This document shows positions 42,840-51,554 of a stretch of 64,000 bases of DNA, piece by piece. A model generated the notes under the pieces. The model worked only from the letters and a program-made list of their open reading frames with translations, did not search any database and was not told the DNA's origin. Within the stretch, counting starts at the first letter, position 1, and every line of letters begins with the position of its first letter. The stretch is from an uncultured Bacteroidales bacterium. GTDB taxonomy: Bacteria; Bacteroidota; Bacteroidia; Bacteroidales; Paludibacteraceae. The translations under genes and the position numbers were made by a program. Location of the stretch: the NCBI GenBank assembly GCA_902765485.1, contig CACWZZ010000008.1, positions 1 through 64,000 on the forward strand. Reading direction: 5' to 3'.

Positions 42840-44465
42840 GACTTGCTCACGGCAGAATTGGTCCTGCTCGGCGTACTCCAGCATAGCATTCAGTTTAGAG
42901 ACATAACGCGCTTGGCGCTCTTCGAAGATAGCGGGCGAGAGGTAGATTTCTGCTTCTCGCTCGTTTGTCATGACGAGGCTGGAGCCTACCGAGCGAGGGA
43001 TATACGTGATAATTCCCCGCTGCGCCAGAGAGACCAAAATCTGGTGGGTCGCTTTATTGTCCGCTTCGCGGACGTATTGCAGGTCGGTATAGATACCCGA
43101 ATATTGGCGCATGAGCTGGTCTAATAGCTGCGCTTGCTCCGTAGAAAGGTTATAGGCTCCCAACTCATGCCGCGGCACGCGGATCTGCACACGCGGTTGG
43201 GTCTCGTACTCCTCCTCGAAATGAATATACCCCGCTTGGGTCAGGATATGCAGGGCGGAGTAGGTTTGGATGACCGGCAGTTTCATGACGTGGCAAAGCT
43301 GGTCCATGTGCAGCGCAAAGCGATGTCCCAAACCGCTACCGGCGCCTATTTGCAGAAAATCCATGGTCTTGTGATAGACTTGCTCCACAAACTCCTTCGG
43401 TGGATAAGTGTCCACGATGCGTTTCTTGGTCTTCGCTTTGTCCTCCTGTTCGTTGAAGAGCAGTACGGCATAAGCGGTCTGACCGTCTCGTCCGGCGCGC
43501 CCTGCTTCCTGGTAATAACTCTCCAATGTATTGGGCAAATCCACATGGATGACTACCCGCACATCGGGTTTGTCGATTCCCATGCCGAATGCGTTGGTAG
43601 CCACGATGATACGCGTCTGCCCGCTCTTCCATGCCTCCTGCCGCTCGTTGCGCTCTTGGGTAGTTAAACCGGCATGATAGTACTGCGAATTGAGTGTCGT
43701 GGATTGAGAGTTGAGCCATTCGGATAGTTCTTGCGCCCTTTTGCGGTTACGGACATAGACGATTGCGCTACCCGGTACGCGGGAAAGGATATGCGCCACT
43801 TGGGCGGCTTTATTGTCCGTCCGGCGAACGATATACTGCAAGTTCTCGCGGTGGAAAGACTTGCGGAGGACATGCTTCTCTTGAAATTCAAGCTTGTCTT
43901 GTATATCGTCGATCGTCTCCGGCGTCGCCGTAGCCGTGAGCGCCAAGACCGGCACGTCCGGCAGTAGTTCGCGGATCGCCGCTATATTGAGATACGACGG
44001 ACGGAAATCATATCCCCACTGCGAGATACAATGCGCTTCGTCCACCGCGATCAGCCCGATCGGCAGTTGCGCCAGACGCTTGCGGAACTCCTCGCTCTCC
44101 AGCCGCTCCGGCGAACAATAGAGGAAATGGTACGGTCCGTAGAGACAGTTATCCAGCGCGACGCGCTGTTTGTCCCAACTCATGCCGGTATAGACCGCCG
44201 CCGCATGAATACCTTTTTTCTGCAAGTTCTCCACTTGGTCTTTCATCAGCGCTATAAGCGGCGTGATAACAAGGCAGAGACGTTTGTCTGGATTCTCATT
44301 CGCCATGACGAGGGTAGGTACCTGAAAACAGAGGCTCTTTCCTCCGCCGGTTGGCATGAGTGCCAGCGTGTCGTGTCCCGCCAGCACGGACTCAACGATC
44401 TCCGCCTGCAACGGACGGAAATCATCGAATCCGAAATATGTCTTTAATGCCTCGCGCGGAGTCAT
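42750..44465 (-). CDS. recQ: RecQ-family ATP-dependent DNA helicase
   Basis: This 571-residue protein has RecQ motifs: DDFRPLQAEIVESVLAGHD (motif 0), MPTGGGKSLCFQVP (I), VDEAHCISQWGYDFRPSY (II), LTATATPETIDDI (III), ATNAFGMGIDKPDVRVVIH (V) and SYYQEAGRAGRDG (VI). The C-terminal zinc cysteines lie in FCREQVLLAYFGETG and CGHCDVC. There is no HRDC domain, so it is a short RecQ. Residues about 250-260 (LNSQSTTLNSQ) derive from four heptamers of the AATTGAG class. The 3' end overlaps the AsmA-like gene by 90 bp. Confidence 0.94.
   Translation of the reverse strand: MTPREALKTYFGFDDFRPLQAEIVESVLAGHDTLALMPTGGGKSLCFQVPTLVMANENPDKRLCLVITPLIALMKDQVENLQKKGIHAAAVYTGMSWDKQRVALDNCLYGPYHFLYCSPERLESEEFRKRLAQLPIGLIAVDEAHCISQWGYDFRPSYLNIAAIRELLPDVPVLALTATATPETIDDIQDKLEFQEKHVLRKSFHRENLQYIVRRTDNKAAQVAHILSRVPGSAIVYVRNRKRAQELSEWLNSQSTTLNSQYYHAGLTTQERNERQEAWKSGQTRIIVATNAFGMGIDKPDVRVVIHVDLPNTLESYYQEAGRAGRDGQTAYAVLLFNEQEDKAKTKKRIVDTYPPKEFVEQVYHKTMDFLQIGAGSGLGHRFALHMDQLCHVMKLPVIQTYSALHILTQAGYIHFEEEYETQPRVQIRVPRHELGAYNLSTEQAQLLDQLMRQYSGIYTDLQYVREADNKATHQILVSLAQRGIITYIPRSVGSSLVMTNEREAEIYLSPAIFEERQARYVSKLNAMLEYAEQDQFCREQVLLAYFGETGAVACGHCDVCRTLSHRVIAE
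43687..43714 (-). repeat. AATTGAG-class heptamers in frame in recQ
   Basis: On the plus strand the units read GAATTGA, GTGTCGT, GGATTGA, GAGTTGA (4 x 7 bp). They encode the duplicated LNSQ in LNSQSTTLNSQ, between RecQ motifs Ia-IV and the YYHAGL motif. The coding strand has the CTCAATT orientation, opposite to that at gene junctions. Confidence 0.75.
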
Positions 44466-44471
44466 AGTTTG

Positions 44472-46076
44472 TTATCCTATTTTATTCAAAGCAGTGCGGA
44501 CACGGCGGAGGGTTTCTTCCTTGCCGAGCACATCGGTGATATTCCAGATATGCGGACCGCGCGCGGCGCCTACGAGACAGATACGGAACGCATTCATGAC
44601 GATACCAACACCGTATTCCTTCTCCGCAATCCATGGCATGACGACACCGTCGAGATACCGACGAGATACCGTGTTTCCCTCTGCGTCAATTTCATCGTGA
44701 CCCTCATACCAATTCTCCTCGCTCACGCCCTCTAAAATAGTGAGCAGCTCCTGCATGTGCTTCGGCGAGTCCTCTTTCCAGCGCTTCTTAAGCGATTTCT
44801 CGTCGTACTCGGTCGGAGCAACGAAGAAGAAATTGACTTGCTCCCAGAGCTCCGGCACGAAGTTCACGCGGTCTTTGGTCAAGCCGATCACTTTGGCTAC
44901 CATCGATTTATCAATATTTCGATATGTAGATTCATCGAGGTGCTCTTTCAAAACCGGCATAAACATCTCTGCGATTTCTTCATTAGAGCGGAGCTGGAGG
45001 TATTGATGGTTGAACCATTTTCCCTTCTCGTAGTCGAACTTGGCGCCGGACTTGGACACGCGGTCGAGACTGAAATCCTTGATCAGTTCGTCCATGGTGT
45101 ACATCTCTTGATCGCCGGAACCGTGCCAGCCGAGGAGCGCCAAGAAATTGATCACCGCTTCGGGCAAGTATCCGCTCTCGCGGTAACCGGAAGAGACGGT
45201 GCCGTCCTTTTGGTTGTGGAATTCGAGCGGGAAGACCGGGAAACCGAGACGGTCGCCGTCGCGTTTGGAGAGTTTACCGTTTCCGTCCGGCTTGAGCAGC
45301 AAGGGCAGGTGAGCAAATTGCGGCATGGTATCTTCCCAACCGAACGCGCGATAAAGCAGTACATGGAGTGGGGCAGAAGGCAGCCATTCTTCGCCGCGGA
45401 TGACATGGCTGATCTCCATCAGATGGTCGTCCACGATGTTCGCCAGATGGTAAGTGGGCAGGTCGTCTGCCGATTTATAAAGCACTTTGTCGTCCAAAAT
45501 ATTGCTGTTGATGACCACTTCGCCGCGGATCAGGTCATGCACATGCACGTCCTCGTCCGGCTCGACCTTGAAGCGGACTACGTATTTCTCGCCTTTGTCT
45601 AGCAGCGCTTGCACTTCATCTGCGCTCATGGTCAGCGAGTTACGCATCTGCATGCGTGTGCGTGCATCGTATTGGAAATTAGGTATCTCCGCGCGCTTGG
45701 CATCCAGTTCCTCCGGTGTGTCAAAAGCGATATAGGCATGCCCGGAATCCAGCAGTTGCTTCACATACTGATGGTAGATCTCGCGTCGCTCGGACTGACG
45801 GTACGGTCCATGCTCACCCACTGCCTCGATCTCTTTCGTGCCTTTCTTCAGGCGCAGACCTTCATCAATACCGATGCCCAGCCAATCGAGGGCTTCCAGA
45901 ATATACTCCTCTGCGCCCGGCACGAAACGTGTGCTATCCGTATCTTCGATACGCAGCAACATGTCGCCGCCGTGCTGGCGGGCAAACAGATAATTGTACA
46001 AAGCGGTACGAACACCGCCGATGTGTAATGCGCCGGTTGGTGAGGGCGCAAAACGAACTCTTACTCTTCTTTCCAT
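44472..46076 (-). CDS. gltX: glutamyl-tRNA synthetase
   Basis: This 534-residue class I synthetase has the HIGH-type motif [20 protein letters not shown], the [18 protein letters not shown] block and the KMSKS-type loop [13 protein letters not shown]. It is about 25 residues longer than usual. The extra part lies near residues 460-485 ([20 protein letters not shown]), before [19 protein letters not shown], and includes a duplicated 11-bp unit. It lies between serB and recQ on the minus strand, 6 bp from recQ. Confidence 0.96.
   Translation of the reverse strand: MERRVRVRFAPSPTGALHIGGVRTALYNYLFARQHGGDMLLRIEDTDSTRFVPGAEEYILEALDWLGIGIDEGLRLKKGTKEIEAVGEHGPYRQSERREIYHQYVKQLLDSGHAYIAFDTPEELDAKRAEIPNFQYDARTRMQMRNSLTMSADEVQALLDKGEKYVVRFKVEPDEDVHVHDLIRGEVVINSNILDDKVLYKSADDLPTYHLANIVDDHLMEISHVIRGEEWLPSAPLHVLLYRAFGWEDTMPQFAHLPLLLKPDGNGKLSKRDGDRLGFPVFPLEFHNQKDGTVSSGYRESGYLPEAVINFLALLGWHGSGDQEMYTMDELIKDFSLDRVSKSGAKFDYEKGKWFNHQYLQLRSNEEIAEMFMPVLKEHLDESTYRNIDKSMVAKVIGLTKDRVNFVPELWEQVNFFFVAPTEYDEKSLKKRWKEDSPKHMQELLTILEGVSEENWYEGHDEIDAEGNTVSRRYLDGVVMPWIAEKEYGVGIVMNAFRICLVGAARGPHIWNITDVLGKEETLRRVRTALNKIG
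44651..44672 (-). repeat. duplicated 11-bp unit in frame in gltX
   Basis: CGAGATACCGA followed by CGAGATACCGT on the plus strand, within a stretch where this GltX is longer than relatives (encodes the SRRYLDG segment on the minus strand). Confidence 0.65.
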
Positions 46077-46091
46077 ATATTTATTAGTATT

Positions 46092-46119
46092 CAGTTTTCA
46101 GTATTCAGTTTTCAGAATG
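46092..46119 (-). repeat. heptamer array between serB and gltX
   Basis: Plus-strand units CAGTTTT, CAGTATT, CAGTTTT, CAGAATG (4 x 7 bp). The serB stop codon (46105-46107) lies inside it. Confidence 0.88.
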
Positions 46120-47334
46120 TTCTCTCAGGAACGAATCTTTGAAGCCCAGGAAATACAGTATTCCGTCCAGACCAACGGTAGAGATTGCCTGGCTGGCACT
46201 CTCTTTCACTTTCGGTTTGGCATGGAAAGCAATACCGAGACCGGCTTTGCCCAACATCTGCAGATCGTTGGCACCGTCTCCCACGGCAATCACTTGCGCG
46301 CGGTCGATATGCTCTACTTGCGCAATCAGCTCCAGCAACTCCGCTTTGCGGCGTGCATCCACCACATCGCCTATGTAACGACCGGTGAACTTGCCGTCCT
46401 GCTCCTCCAGTTCGTTGGCATAGACGTAATCCACACCGAAACGCTCCTGCAGGTATTTGCCTACAAAGGTAAATCCGCCGGAGAGGATAGCGATCTTGAA
46501 TCCGCAGCGTTTGAGGATGCTGAAGAGGCGGTCGGCTCCTTCGGTGATCGGCAGGTGGTCAATGATATCCTGTTTTGCGGAGACGTCCAGCCCTTTGAGC
46601 AGCGCAACGCGGCGCGTGAAACTTTCCTTGAAATCAATCTCGCCCCGCATAGCCGAGAGGGTGATGGCTTTCACTTGTTCGCCTACGCCGGCACGTTCTG
46701 CCAACTCATCAATGACCTCCGTCTGGATAAACGTGGAGTCCATATCAACGCAGATCAAGCGTCTGTTGCGGCGGAACATATCGTCCCTCTGGAAGGAGAT
46801 GTCGATCCCTTCTTCTTTGGATACCTCCATCAGTTCGCGCTGCAGCGACTCGCGGTCGGGTAGGTTGCCGCGAAGGGAGAACTCGATACACGAATGGCGT
46901 TTCTCCACCGGCACATCAATGCTCGGCCGTTCGCTCAGACGCAGGATATTGTCGATATTCAGTTGGCGATCCGCCAGCAAAGCAGTTACACGAGCTATAT
47001 GCCGCGCATTGATCTCGCGCGCCAGCATGGTCACTACATAGCGGTCCTGCTCCTGCCGTCCCACCCAAGCCGAATACTCCTCTTCGCTCAGCGGCGTGAA
47101 GCGGACGATCATCTCTAGTTTGGAGCAGCAGAAAAGCACCTCTTTGATCATGTCGCCGGAGGTGGAAGGATTATCCACACGGATGAGGATACTGAGGTTG
47201 AGCTGGTGGTGGAGGTTCGATTGTCCGATGTCCTGCACAAAAGCGCCGTACTTGCCCAGCACTTCTGTCACCGCCGAGGTCACACCCGGTTTATCAAAAC
47301 CGATGATGTTGATTAGTATAAATTCTCTTTCCAT
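46105..47334 (-). CDS. serB: phosphoserine phosphatase with tandem ACT domains
   Basis: SerB completes serine synthesis. ATG 47334 (MEREFILINIIGFDKPGVTS) gives 409 residues and leaves 4 bp to the aminotransferase gene; an upstream start would overlap it. Two ACT-like ligand-binding domains occupy about 1-170. The HAD phosphatase follows with VCVDMDSTFIQTEVIDELA, the cap region, ILSGGFTFVGKYL and AVGDGANDLQMLGKAGLG. The stop codon falls in a heptamer array. Confidence 0.95.
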   Translation of the reverse strand: MEREFILINIIGFDKPGVTSAVTEVLGKYGAFVQDIGQSNLHHQLNLSILIRVDNPSTSGDMIKEVLFCCSKLEMIVRFTPLSEEEYSAWVGRQEQDRYVVTMLAREINARHIARVTALLADRQLNIDNILRLSERPSIDVPVEKRHSCIEFSLRGNLPDRESLQRELMEVSKEEGIDISFQRDDMFRRNRRLICVDMDSTFIQTEVIDELAERAGVGEQVKAITLSAMRGEIDFKESFTRRVALLKGLDVSAKQDIIDHLPITEGADRLFSILKRCGFKIAILSGGFTFVGKYLQERFGVDYVYANELEEQDGKFTGRYIGDVVDARRKAELLELIAQVEHIDRAQVIAVGDGANDLQMLGKAGLGIAFHAKPKVKESASQAISTVGLDGILYFLGFKDSFLREHSEN

Positions 47335-47338
47335 TGAA

Positions 47339-48580
47339 TTATAGAATAGCTTTTTTAATGTTTTCAATGATGTATTGCGCTTCTTCGTCGGTCACCATGG
47401 GACCGCTCGGCAGGCAAAGCCCCCGCTTGAACATGGCTTCCGAGACGCCGTTGGTATATGCCGGTGCATTTCGGAAGACCGGTTGCTTGTGCATCGGTTT
47501 CCATAGAGGACGGCTCTCTATGCCTGCTTGGTCCAGACAGATTCGCATTGCCTCTACATTGCGGTTCGGTTCGCAGTCCGTATGAACGCTTCCTCCGGCA
47601 TGCACCACGCCTGCTGCGCCTCCTACGGCTCCTTGTACCGCCTCGGCATAAGCCGCTTCTTCATTCTTGACGCGCAGGTTCTCGTCCAGCAGAATAGTGC
47701 AGAGCCAGTAGTTGGCGTCGTACTCCGCCGAAGGTGCGTCGTGGAAAGTGATGCCTTCGACAGAAGCAAACGCTTCTCGGTACAGTTGTGCGATGTGCCT
47801 ATGGTGCGCCAAGTGGTCGTTCAGAACGGCCATCTGACCCCGTCCGATACCTGCACAGATATTCGACAGACGGTAGTTATAACCGATGGCTTCGTGTTGG
47901 TAATACGGGTACGCCTCGCGCGCCTGCGTCGCGTACCACATTATTTTATCTTTCGCCGCTTGGTCTTTGCAAATCAGCGCACCGCCGCCGGAAGTGGTGA
48001 TCATCTTGTTTCCGTTGAAAGAGAGCACGCCGTATTCTCCGAACGTACCGAGGACACGCCCTTTCCAGCGGCTGCCCATTCCTTCTGCCGCGTCTTCGAT
48101 TACCGGAATACCGTATTTGTCCGCTATCGCCATAATGGCTTCGATATTGTACGGCATGCCGTATAGCGCCACCGGAATAATGGCTTTTGGGTACTTGCCT
48201 GTTTGGGCTTTGCGGTCTATGATCGCTTGCTCCAGCAGGGCAGGGTCCATATTCCATGAGTCAGGTTCCGAGTCAATGAATACAGGCGTTGCGCCTACAT
48301 AGGTAACGGGGTTGGCAGACGCGCAGAATGTGAAAGATTGGCAGATCACTTCGTCGCCTGCTTGTACGCCGCAAGCGATCAATGCCAGATGGATTGCCGC
48401 CGTGCCGGAAGACAGTGCAACCACTTCTTTGTTCTCTCCTACAAAATGCTTCAAGTCTTCCTCAAAGCCGTTGACGTTCGGTCCCAGAGGCACGACCCAG
48501 TTGGTGTCAAAAGCCTCTTGAATAAATTGCTGTTCTTGCCCGCTCATGTGAGCCAGACAAAGGTATATACGTTTCGCCAT
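47339..48580 (-). CDS. DegT/DnrJ/EryC1/StrS-family sugar aminotransferase
   Basis: This 413-residue PLP enzyme transfers an amino group to a nucleotide-linked keto-sugar. It has NWVVPLGPNVNGFEEDL, ALSSGTAAIHLALI, ICQSFTFCASANPVTYVGA, DAAEGMGS and the PLP-lysine segment LSFNGNKMITTSGGGALI. The end NIESRPLW-type motif reads AGIESRPLWKPMHKQPVF. Between TILLDEN and EAMRICLDQ there are about 35 extra residues, Ala/Gly/Val-rich (AVQGAVGGAAGVVHAGGSVH), not seen in relatives I recall. It is adjacent to the sugar transferase gene, as in pgl-type loci making a diamino sugar. Confidence 0.88.
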   Translation of the reverse strand: MAKRIYLCLAHMSGQEQQFIQEAFDTNWVVPLGPNVNGFEEDLKHFVGENKEVVALSSGTAAIHLALIACGVQAGDEVICQSFTFCASANPVTYVGATPVFIDSEPDSWNMDPALLEQAIIDRKAQTGKYPKAIIPVALYGMPYNIEAIMAIADKYGIPVIEDAAEGMGSRWKGRVLGTFGEYGVLSFNGNKMITTSGGGALICKDQAAKDKIMWYATQAREAYPYYQHEAIGYNYRLSNICAGIGRGQMAVLNDHLAHHRHIAQLYREAFASVEGITFHDAPSAEYDANYWLCTILLDENLRVKNEEAAYAEAVQGAVGGAAGVVHAGGSVHTDCEPNRNVEAMRICLDQAGIESRPLWKPMHKQPVFRNAPAYTNGVSEAMFKRGLCLPSGPMVTDEEAQYIIENIKKAIL

Positions 48581-48584
48581 AAAG

Positions 48585-49196
48585 TTAAATTATTTCGTTG
48601 TTGTATGTCATTTTCTTGCCGAGGACAGTACAAAAAATCATGCGCATATCGTCAGCGAAGGAGTAGTGTTCCGCATAATAGCGGTTAATTCGCACCTTAT
48701 CGGGGTAAATCACCTCGTCATTATATTTAATAGGATCTTCCACCGTTGCCAGCAATTCTTCTTCGTTCCGGTACTTGAGTGTAGCGGGTCCGGTGATACC
48801 CGGGCGCAGAGATAAAATGATTCGATCCTCGCCTTGTAACTGGTCTGCATACCCCGGCACATCCGGTCTGGGACCTACAAAAGACATGTTACCGATCAGC
48901 ACGTCCCATAACTCCGGCAGTTCGTCCAGTTTGTATCTGCGCAGTTTGGCTCCCAGCGGCGTTATACGACTTTCTCCGGCTACACTGACGCTGCTGCCGT
49001 TATGCCCTACGCTCATGGAGCGGAACTTATGGCAGGCAAAGAGTTTGCCGTCTTTGCCCACGCGCTTCTGCACAAAGAACACCGGTCCGGGCATGTACAC
49101 TTTGATTAGTATTGCTACAACCAGCAACACCGGCGACAAGAACAAGAGCCCGAAGAATGCAACCGTTCTGTCAAATATATATTTCAGTATTTTCAT
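48585..49196 (-). CDS. sugar-phosphate transferase initiating glycan synthesis (PglC-like)
   Basis: This 203-residue protein belongs to the bacterial sugar transferase family, which moves a sugar phosphate from a nucleotide sugar to undecaprenyl phosphate. It has one hydrophobic N-terminal segment (FFGLLFLSPVLLVVAILI). Family motifs are PGPVFFVQKRVGKDGKLFACHKFRSM, LRRYKLDELPELWDVLIGNMSFVGPRP and LRPGITGPATLKYR. It is the minimal PglC size, lacking the four-helix N-terminal part of WbaP. It presumably starts the glycan that the neighbouring glycosyltransferases extend. Confidence 0.93.
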   Translation of the reverse strand: MKILKYIFDRTVAFFGLLFLSPVLLVVAILIKVYMPGPVFFVQKRVGKDGKLFACHKFRSMSVGHNGSSVSVAGESRITPLGAKLRRYKLDELPELWDVLIGNMSFVGPRPDVPGYADQLQGEDRIILSLRPGITGPATLKYRNEEELLATVEDPIKYNDEVIYPDKVRINRYYAEHYSFADDMRMIFCTVLGKKMTYNNEII

Positions 49197-49197
49197 A

Positions 49198-49983
49198 TTA
49201 ACTCTGCATTCCGTGCATTGCCAACAGTGATTGTATTTGGCGGTTGGGAATGAATTTGCGCAGTGGATACAAGCATGTGATGATCCATTTCAGCCACCAA
49301 GTGTAATGTATCCGCAAATGGCAATAGGCTTTTCGGAAATGAAATTTATTTTCCAAAAATGGTTGTATATTCGAGTGCTCGGTAATGCTTCTTGCGCCAT
49401 CCAATACGTATTTTAGTTTTCTTTCTTGCAAATAATACCGGTTCATCTCATAAATGAGTGCGTAATAAACATATTTCTTCAGGTCAGCGGGGTGGGCTTT
49501 GAGTGTTTGGTAGCTGCAATAATCTTCCCCTGCCTCATTTATAGCAAAAGCAGCCAGCTCATTGTTGGGATTAAACGCCCCCCAGTATTCCGTATCTGCA
49601 CTTGCATGACGAATACGGTTTTCAAACACCTCTATTGTCGGTGTTTGGGTGGCTATTTTATAGGCATGTGTCGCTGCGCAGTAAACAGCATACCCTTGCG
49701 CTAATAATTCTTCTGCCGAAATGCGGCGAATGGAGTAGTTGTTCAGACCGTGTCTGACTTGGTTGCGCGTGTTTGTGCTCAGTTCCTTCAGCTCTCCGAA
49801 TGTATCTTTGATAACATACCAAAACGAGGTTTGCTCCGCACAGTCAAACCCATACGTGTTCCGGACAAACCAACCGCCTTTGCGCAATAGTTCTTGTGCA
49901 TCGGACGGTGTTAACGCTTCTTCCGTATGGGGCGCGCATTTATACACCCAGGCATGTTTATATATTTGATATTTTGGATACAT
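49198..49983 (-). CDS. putative acyltransferase-like protein of the polysaccharide locus
   Basis: I choose ATG 49983 (MYPKYQIYKHAWVYKCAP), giving 261 residues; a longer frame would overlap the glycosyltransferase gene much further. The body has segments suggestive of a GNAT/FemAB-like fold (LSTNTRNQVRHGLNNYSIRR, YWGAFNPNNELAAFAI, YYALIYEMNRYYL). The C-terminal helical, aromatic-rich part ends WWLKWIITCLYPLRKF. I cannot name the family. It overlaps the upstream glycosyltransferase gene by 26 bp, so it is part of the same operon. Confidence 0.6.
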   Translation of the reverse strand: MYPKYQIYKHAWVYKCAPHTEEALTPSDAQELLRKGGWFVRNTYGFDCAEQTSFWYVIKDTFGELKELSTNTRNQVRHGLNNYSIRRISAEELLAQGYAVYCAATHAYKIATQTPTIEVFENRIRHASADTEYWGAFNPNNELAAFAINEAGEDYCSYQTLKAHPADLKKYVYYALIYEMNRYYLQERKLKYVLDGARSITEHSNIQPFLENKFHFRKAYCHLRIHYTWWLKWIITCLYPLRKFIPNRQIQSLLAMHGMQS

Positions 49984-50710
49984 ATCGTACTTTCTTGTAG
50001 GCTCCGAAAACAGCATTAAGGCATGTGTAAAAACAAGCCGCAAACGGATTGCATTGCATTTCTTGCCGCCACAAGCGGTAATGCCAGGATAGCAATACCG
50101 CAATAGAGGCGTCGCTCACAGAGCCGTTGTGTTTATTGTATGCGAACAAATCTTCGTCTAACAGATAGCAATCCGCCTTTTGGATTACATGCAGCCACAT
50201 GGCGTAGTCGTTGTTTTTCCGTAGGTCGGTGATCTGGATGAGACCTATTTTCGCCCGGTTGTACATCACCGTCGGACAAGCAGGCCAACAAAAAGCGTAC
50301 ATACCCATTTTTGTAATATGTCTTGGTCCTGAGATATGGAGTGGTTTGTCAGTTCGGTGGAAGGCGGTATAAGTAAAGGCATAGCCGTTTTGCTCCATGA
50401 AGGCAACCTGTTTCTCCAGTTTCTCCGGCATCCAACTATCGTCTGCGTCCAGAAAAGCGATGTATTTTCCTTTTGCCTCGCGCAATGCTTTGTTGCGGGA
50501 GAGAGCGGCTCCCGAGTTCCGCTCATTACGCATATAATGGATCCGCTCGTCTTGGTAAGACGCAATGATAGCTGCCGTGTTGTCCGTAGAGCAATCGTCC
50601 ACAATAAGCAACTCCCAAGCCGTATAGGTCTGTGCAAGCATGCTGTCGATCGCTTCCCGAATGAACCGATCGCAGTTGTATGCGGGCATTATGATGCTAA
50701 CGAGTTCCAT
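49958..50710 (-). CDS. glycosyltransferase family 2
   Basis: This 250-residue protein has the GT-A start VSIIMPAYNCDRFIREAIDSMLAQTY and ELLIVDDCSTDNTAAII, and the metal-binding AFLDADDSWMPEKLEKQVAFM. It is a cytosolic GT2 enzyme adding a sugar to a lipid-linked intermediate. Donor and acceptor are unknown. It overlaps both neighbours (26 bp with the downstream gene, 14 bp with the upstream gene), typical of a compact polysaccharide operon. Confidence 0.93.
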   Translation of the reverse strand: MELVSIIMPAYNCDRFIREAIDSMLAQTYTAWELLIVDDCSTDNTAAIIASYQDERIHYMRNERNSGAALSRNKALREAKGKYIAFLDADDSWMPEKLEKQVAFMEQNGYAFTYTAFHRTDKPLHISGPRHITKMGMYAFCWPACPTVMYNRAKIGLIQITDLRKNNDYAMWLHVIQKADCYLLDEDLFAYNKHNGSVSDASIAVLLSWHYRLWRQEMQCNPFAACFYTCLNAVFGAYKKVRYVSKISNI

Positions 50711-51554
50711 AGTTCTCCTTAATATATTGCATTGTGGCGGCGATCTGCTCGTCGTTCGTCAGCGACCCGCTTCCTTTGACATTGCTGTGCTGCAAAGCGC
50801 TTCCGCTGTGGAAATATTGGTATATAGAATCGAACGAAACACAGTTGTATGTTCTCTCGGTTCTGCGTTTTATTGTATTCTGAATCATACCTGCCGCCCA
50901 GAACCATACATCGTCCGCAAAAGGCGCATAGTGTTTGGCAATCGCGTAATCCATCATCTCTTTTTTCAGGCTATGTGCCGGATAATAAATTCCTCCGACA
51001 CCGGTAGGAAAGAGCGACAGCCCTTCTGTTCCTCCGGGGGCGTTTTGCCATAGATTGTATGGTTTATTGGGTAGCGGAGCAGCCGCAATACCGGCAATAA
51101 TATCTTTCGGGTGCGCCAGATGTTCCGAATAGAGCTGTTGAACCAAAAATGCCGGATAGAGGACATCGTCATCCATGGTAATTATATCTTCGTCCGGCAG
51201 GAGTTGCAGAGTAGGAAGCAGTTTTTTGTACGACCGCATATTCTCGCAGAAACGGATCTCCACGCCGTATTGCTTCAGTTTCGCTACTTTCTTGGGCAGC
51301 GTCTCCTCTGTCCATTCGTCCTCTGCCAGCCAAAGAATGATTCGTTTGGGCTGAAGCGTCTGCCGCAGGATAGAGTAGATACTGTAGCAAACGATTCCTT
51401 CTTTCACCCTCCGACCGTAGCTGGTGAGGGAAACCACCACATCCGCTTGATCCTTTTCGCCCAACGAAGGAATGGACAGTAATCCTAAGTCATATCCCCA
51501 TTTGAGAATATAACCGTAAATGGACCGCAATAATATGTATAACTTATTGAGCAT
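50697..51554 (-). CDS. putative glycosyltransferase (GT2-like, DDD motif)
   Basis: ATG 51554 (MLNKLYILLRSIYGYILKWG) is preferred to a TTG further up; it gives 285 residues and an 11-bp overlap with the upstream gene. The core VVVSLTSYGRRVKEGIVCYS, RIILWLAEDEW, LLPDEDIITMDDDVLYPAFLV and NDEQIAA segment resemble GT-A transferases. The DDD motif probably binds the metal-nucleotide. Specific activity cannot be told. Confidence 0.75.
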   Translation of the reverse strand: MLNKLYILLRSIYGYILKWGYDLGLLSIPSLGEKDQADVVVSLTSYGRRVKEGIVCYSIYSILRQTLQPKRIILWLAEDEWTEETLPKKVAKLKQYGVEIRFCENMRSYKKLLPTLQLLPDEDIITMDDDVLYPAFLVQQLYSEHLAHPKDIIAGIAAAPLPNKPYNLWQNAPGGTEGLSLFPTGVGGIYYPAHSLKKEMMDYAIAKHYAPFADDVWFWAAGMIQNTIKRRTERTYNCVSFDSIYQYFHSGSALQHSNVKGSGSLTNDEQIAATMQYIKENYGTR

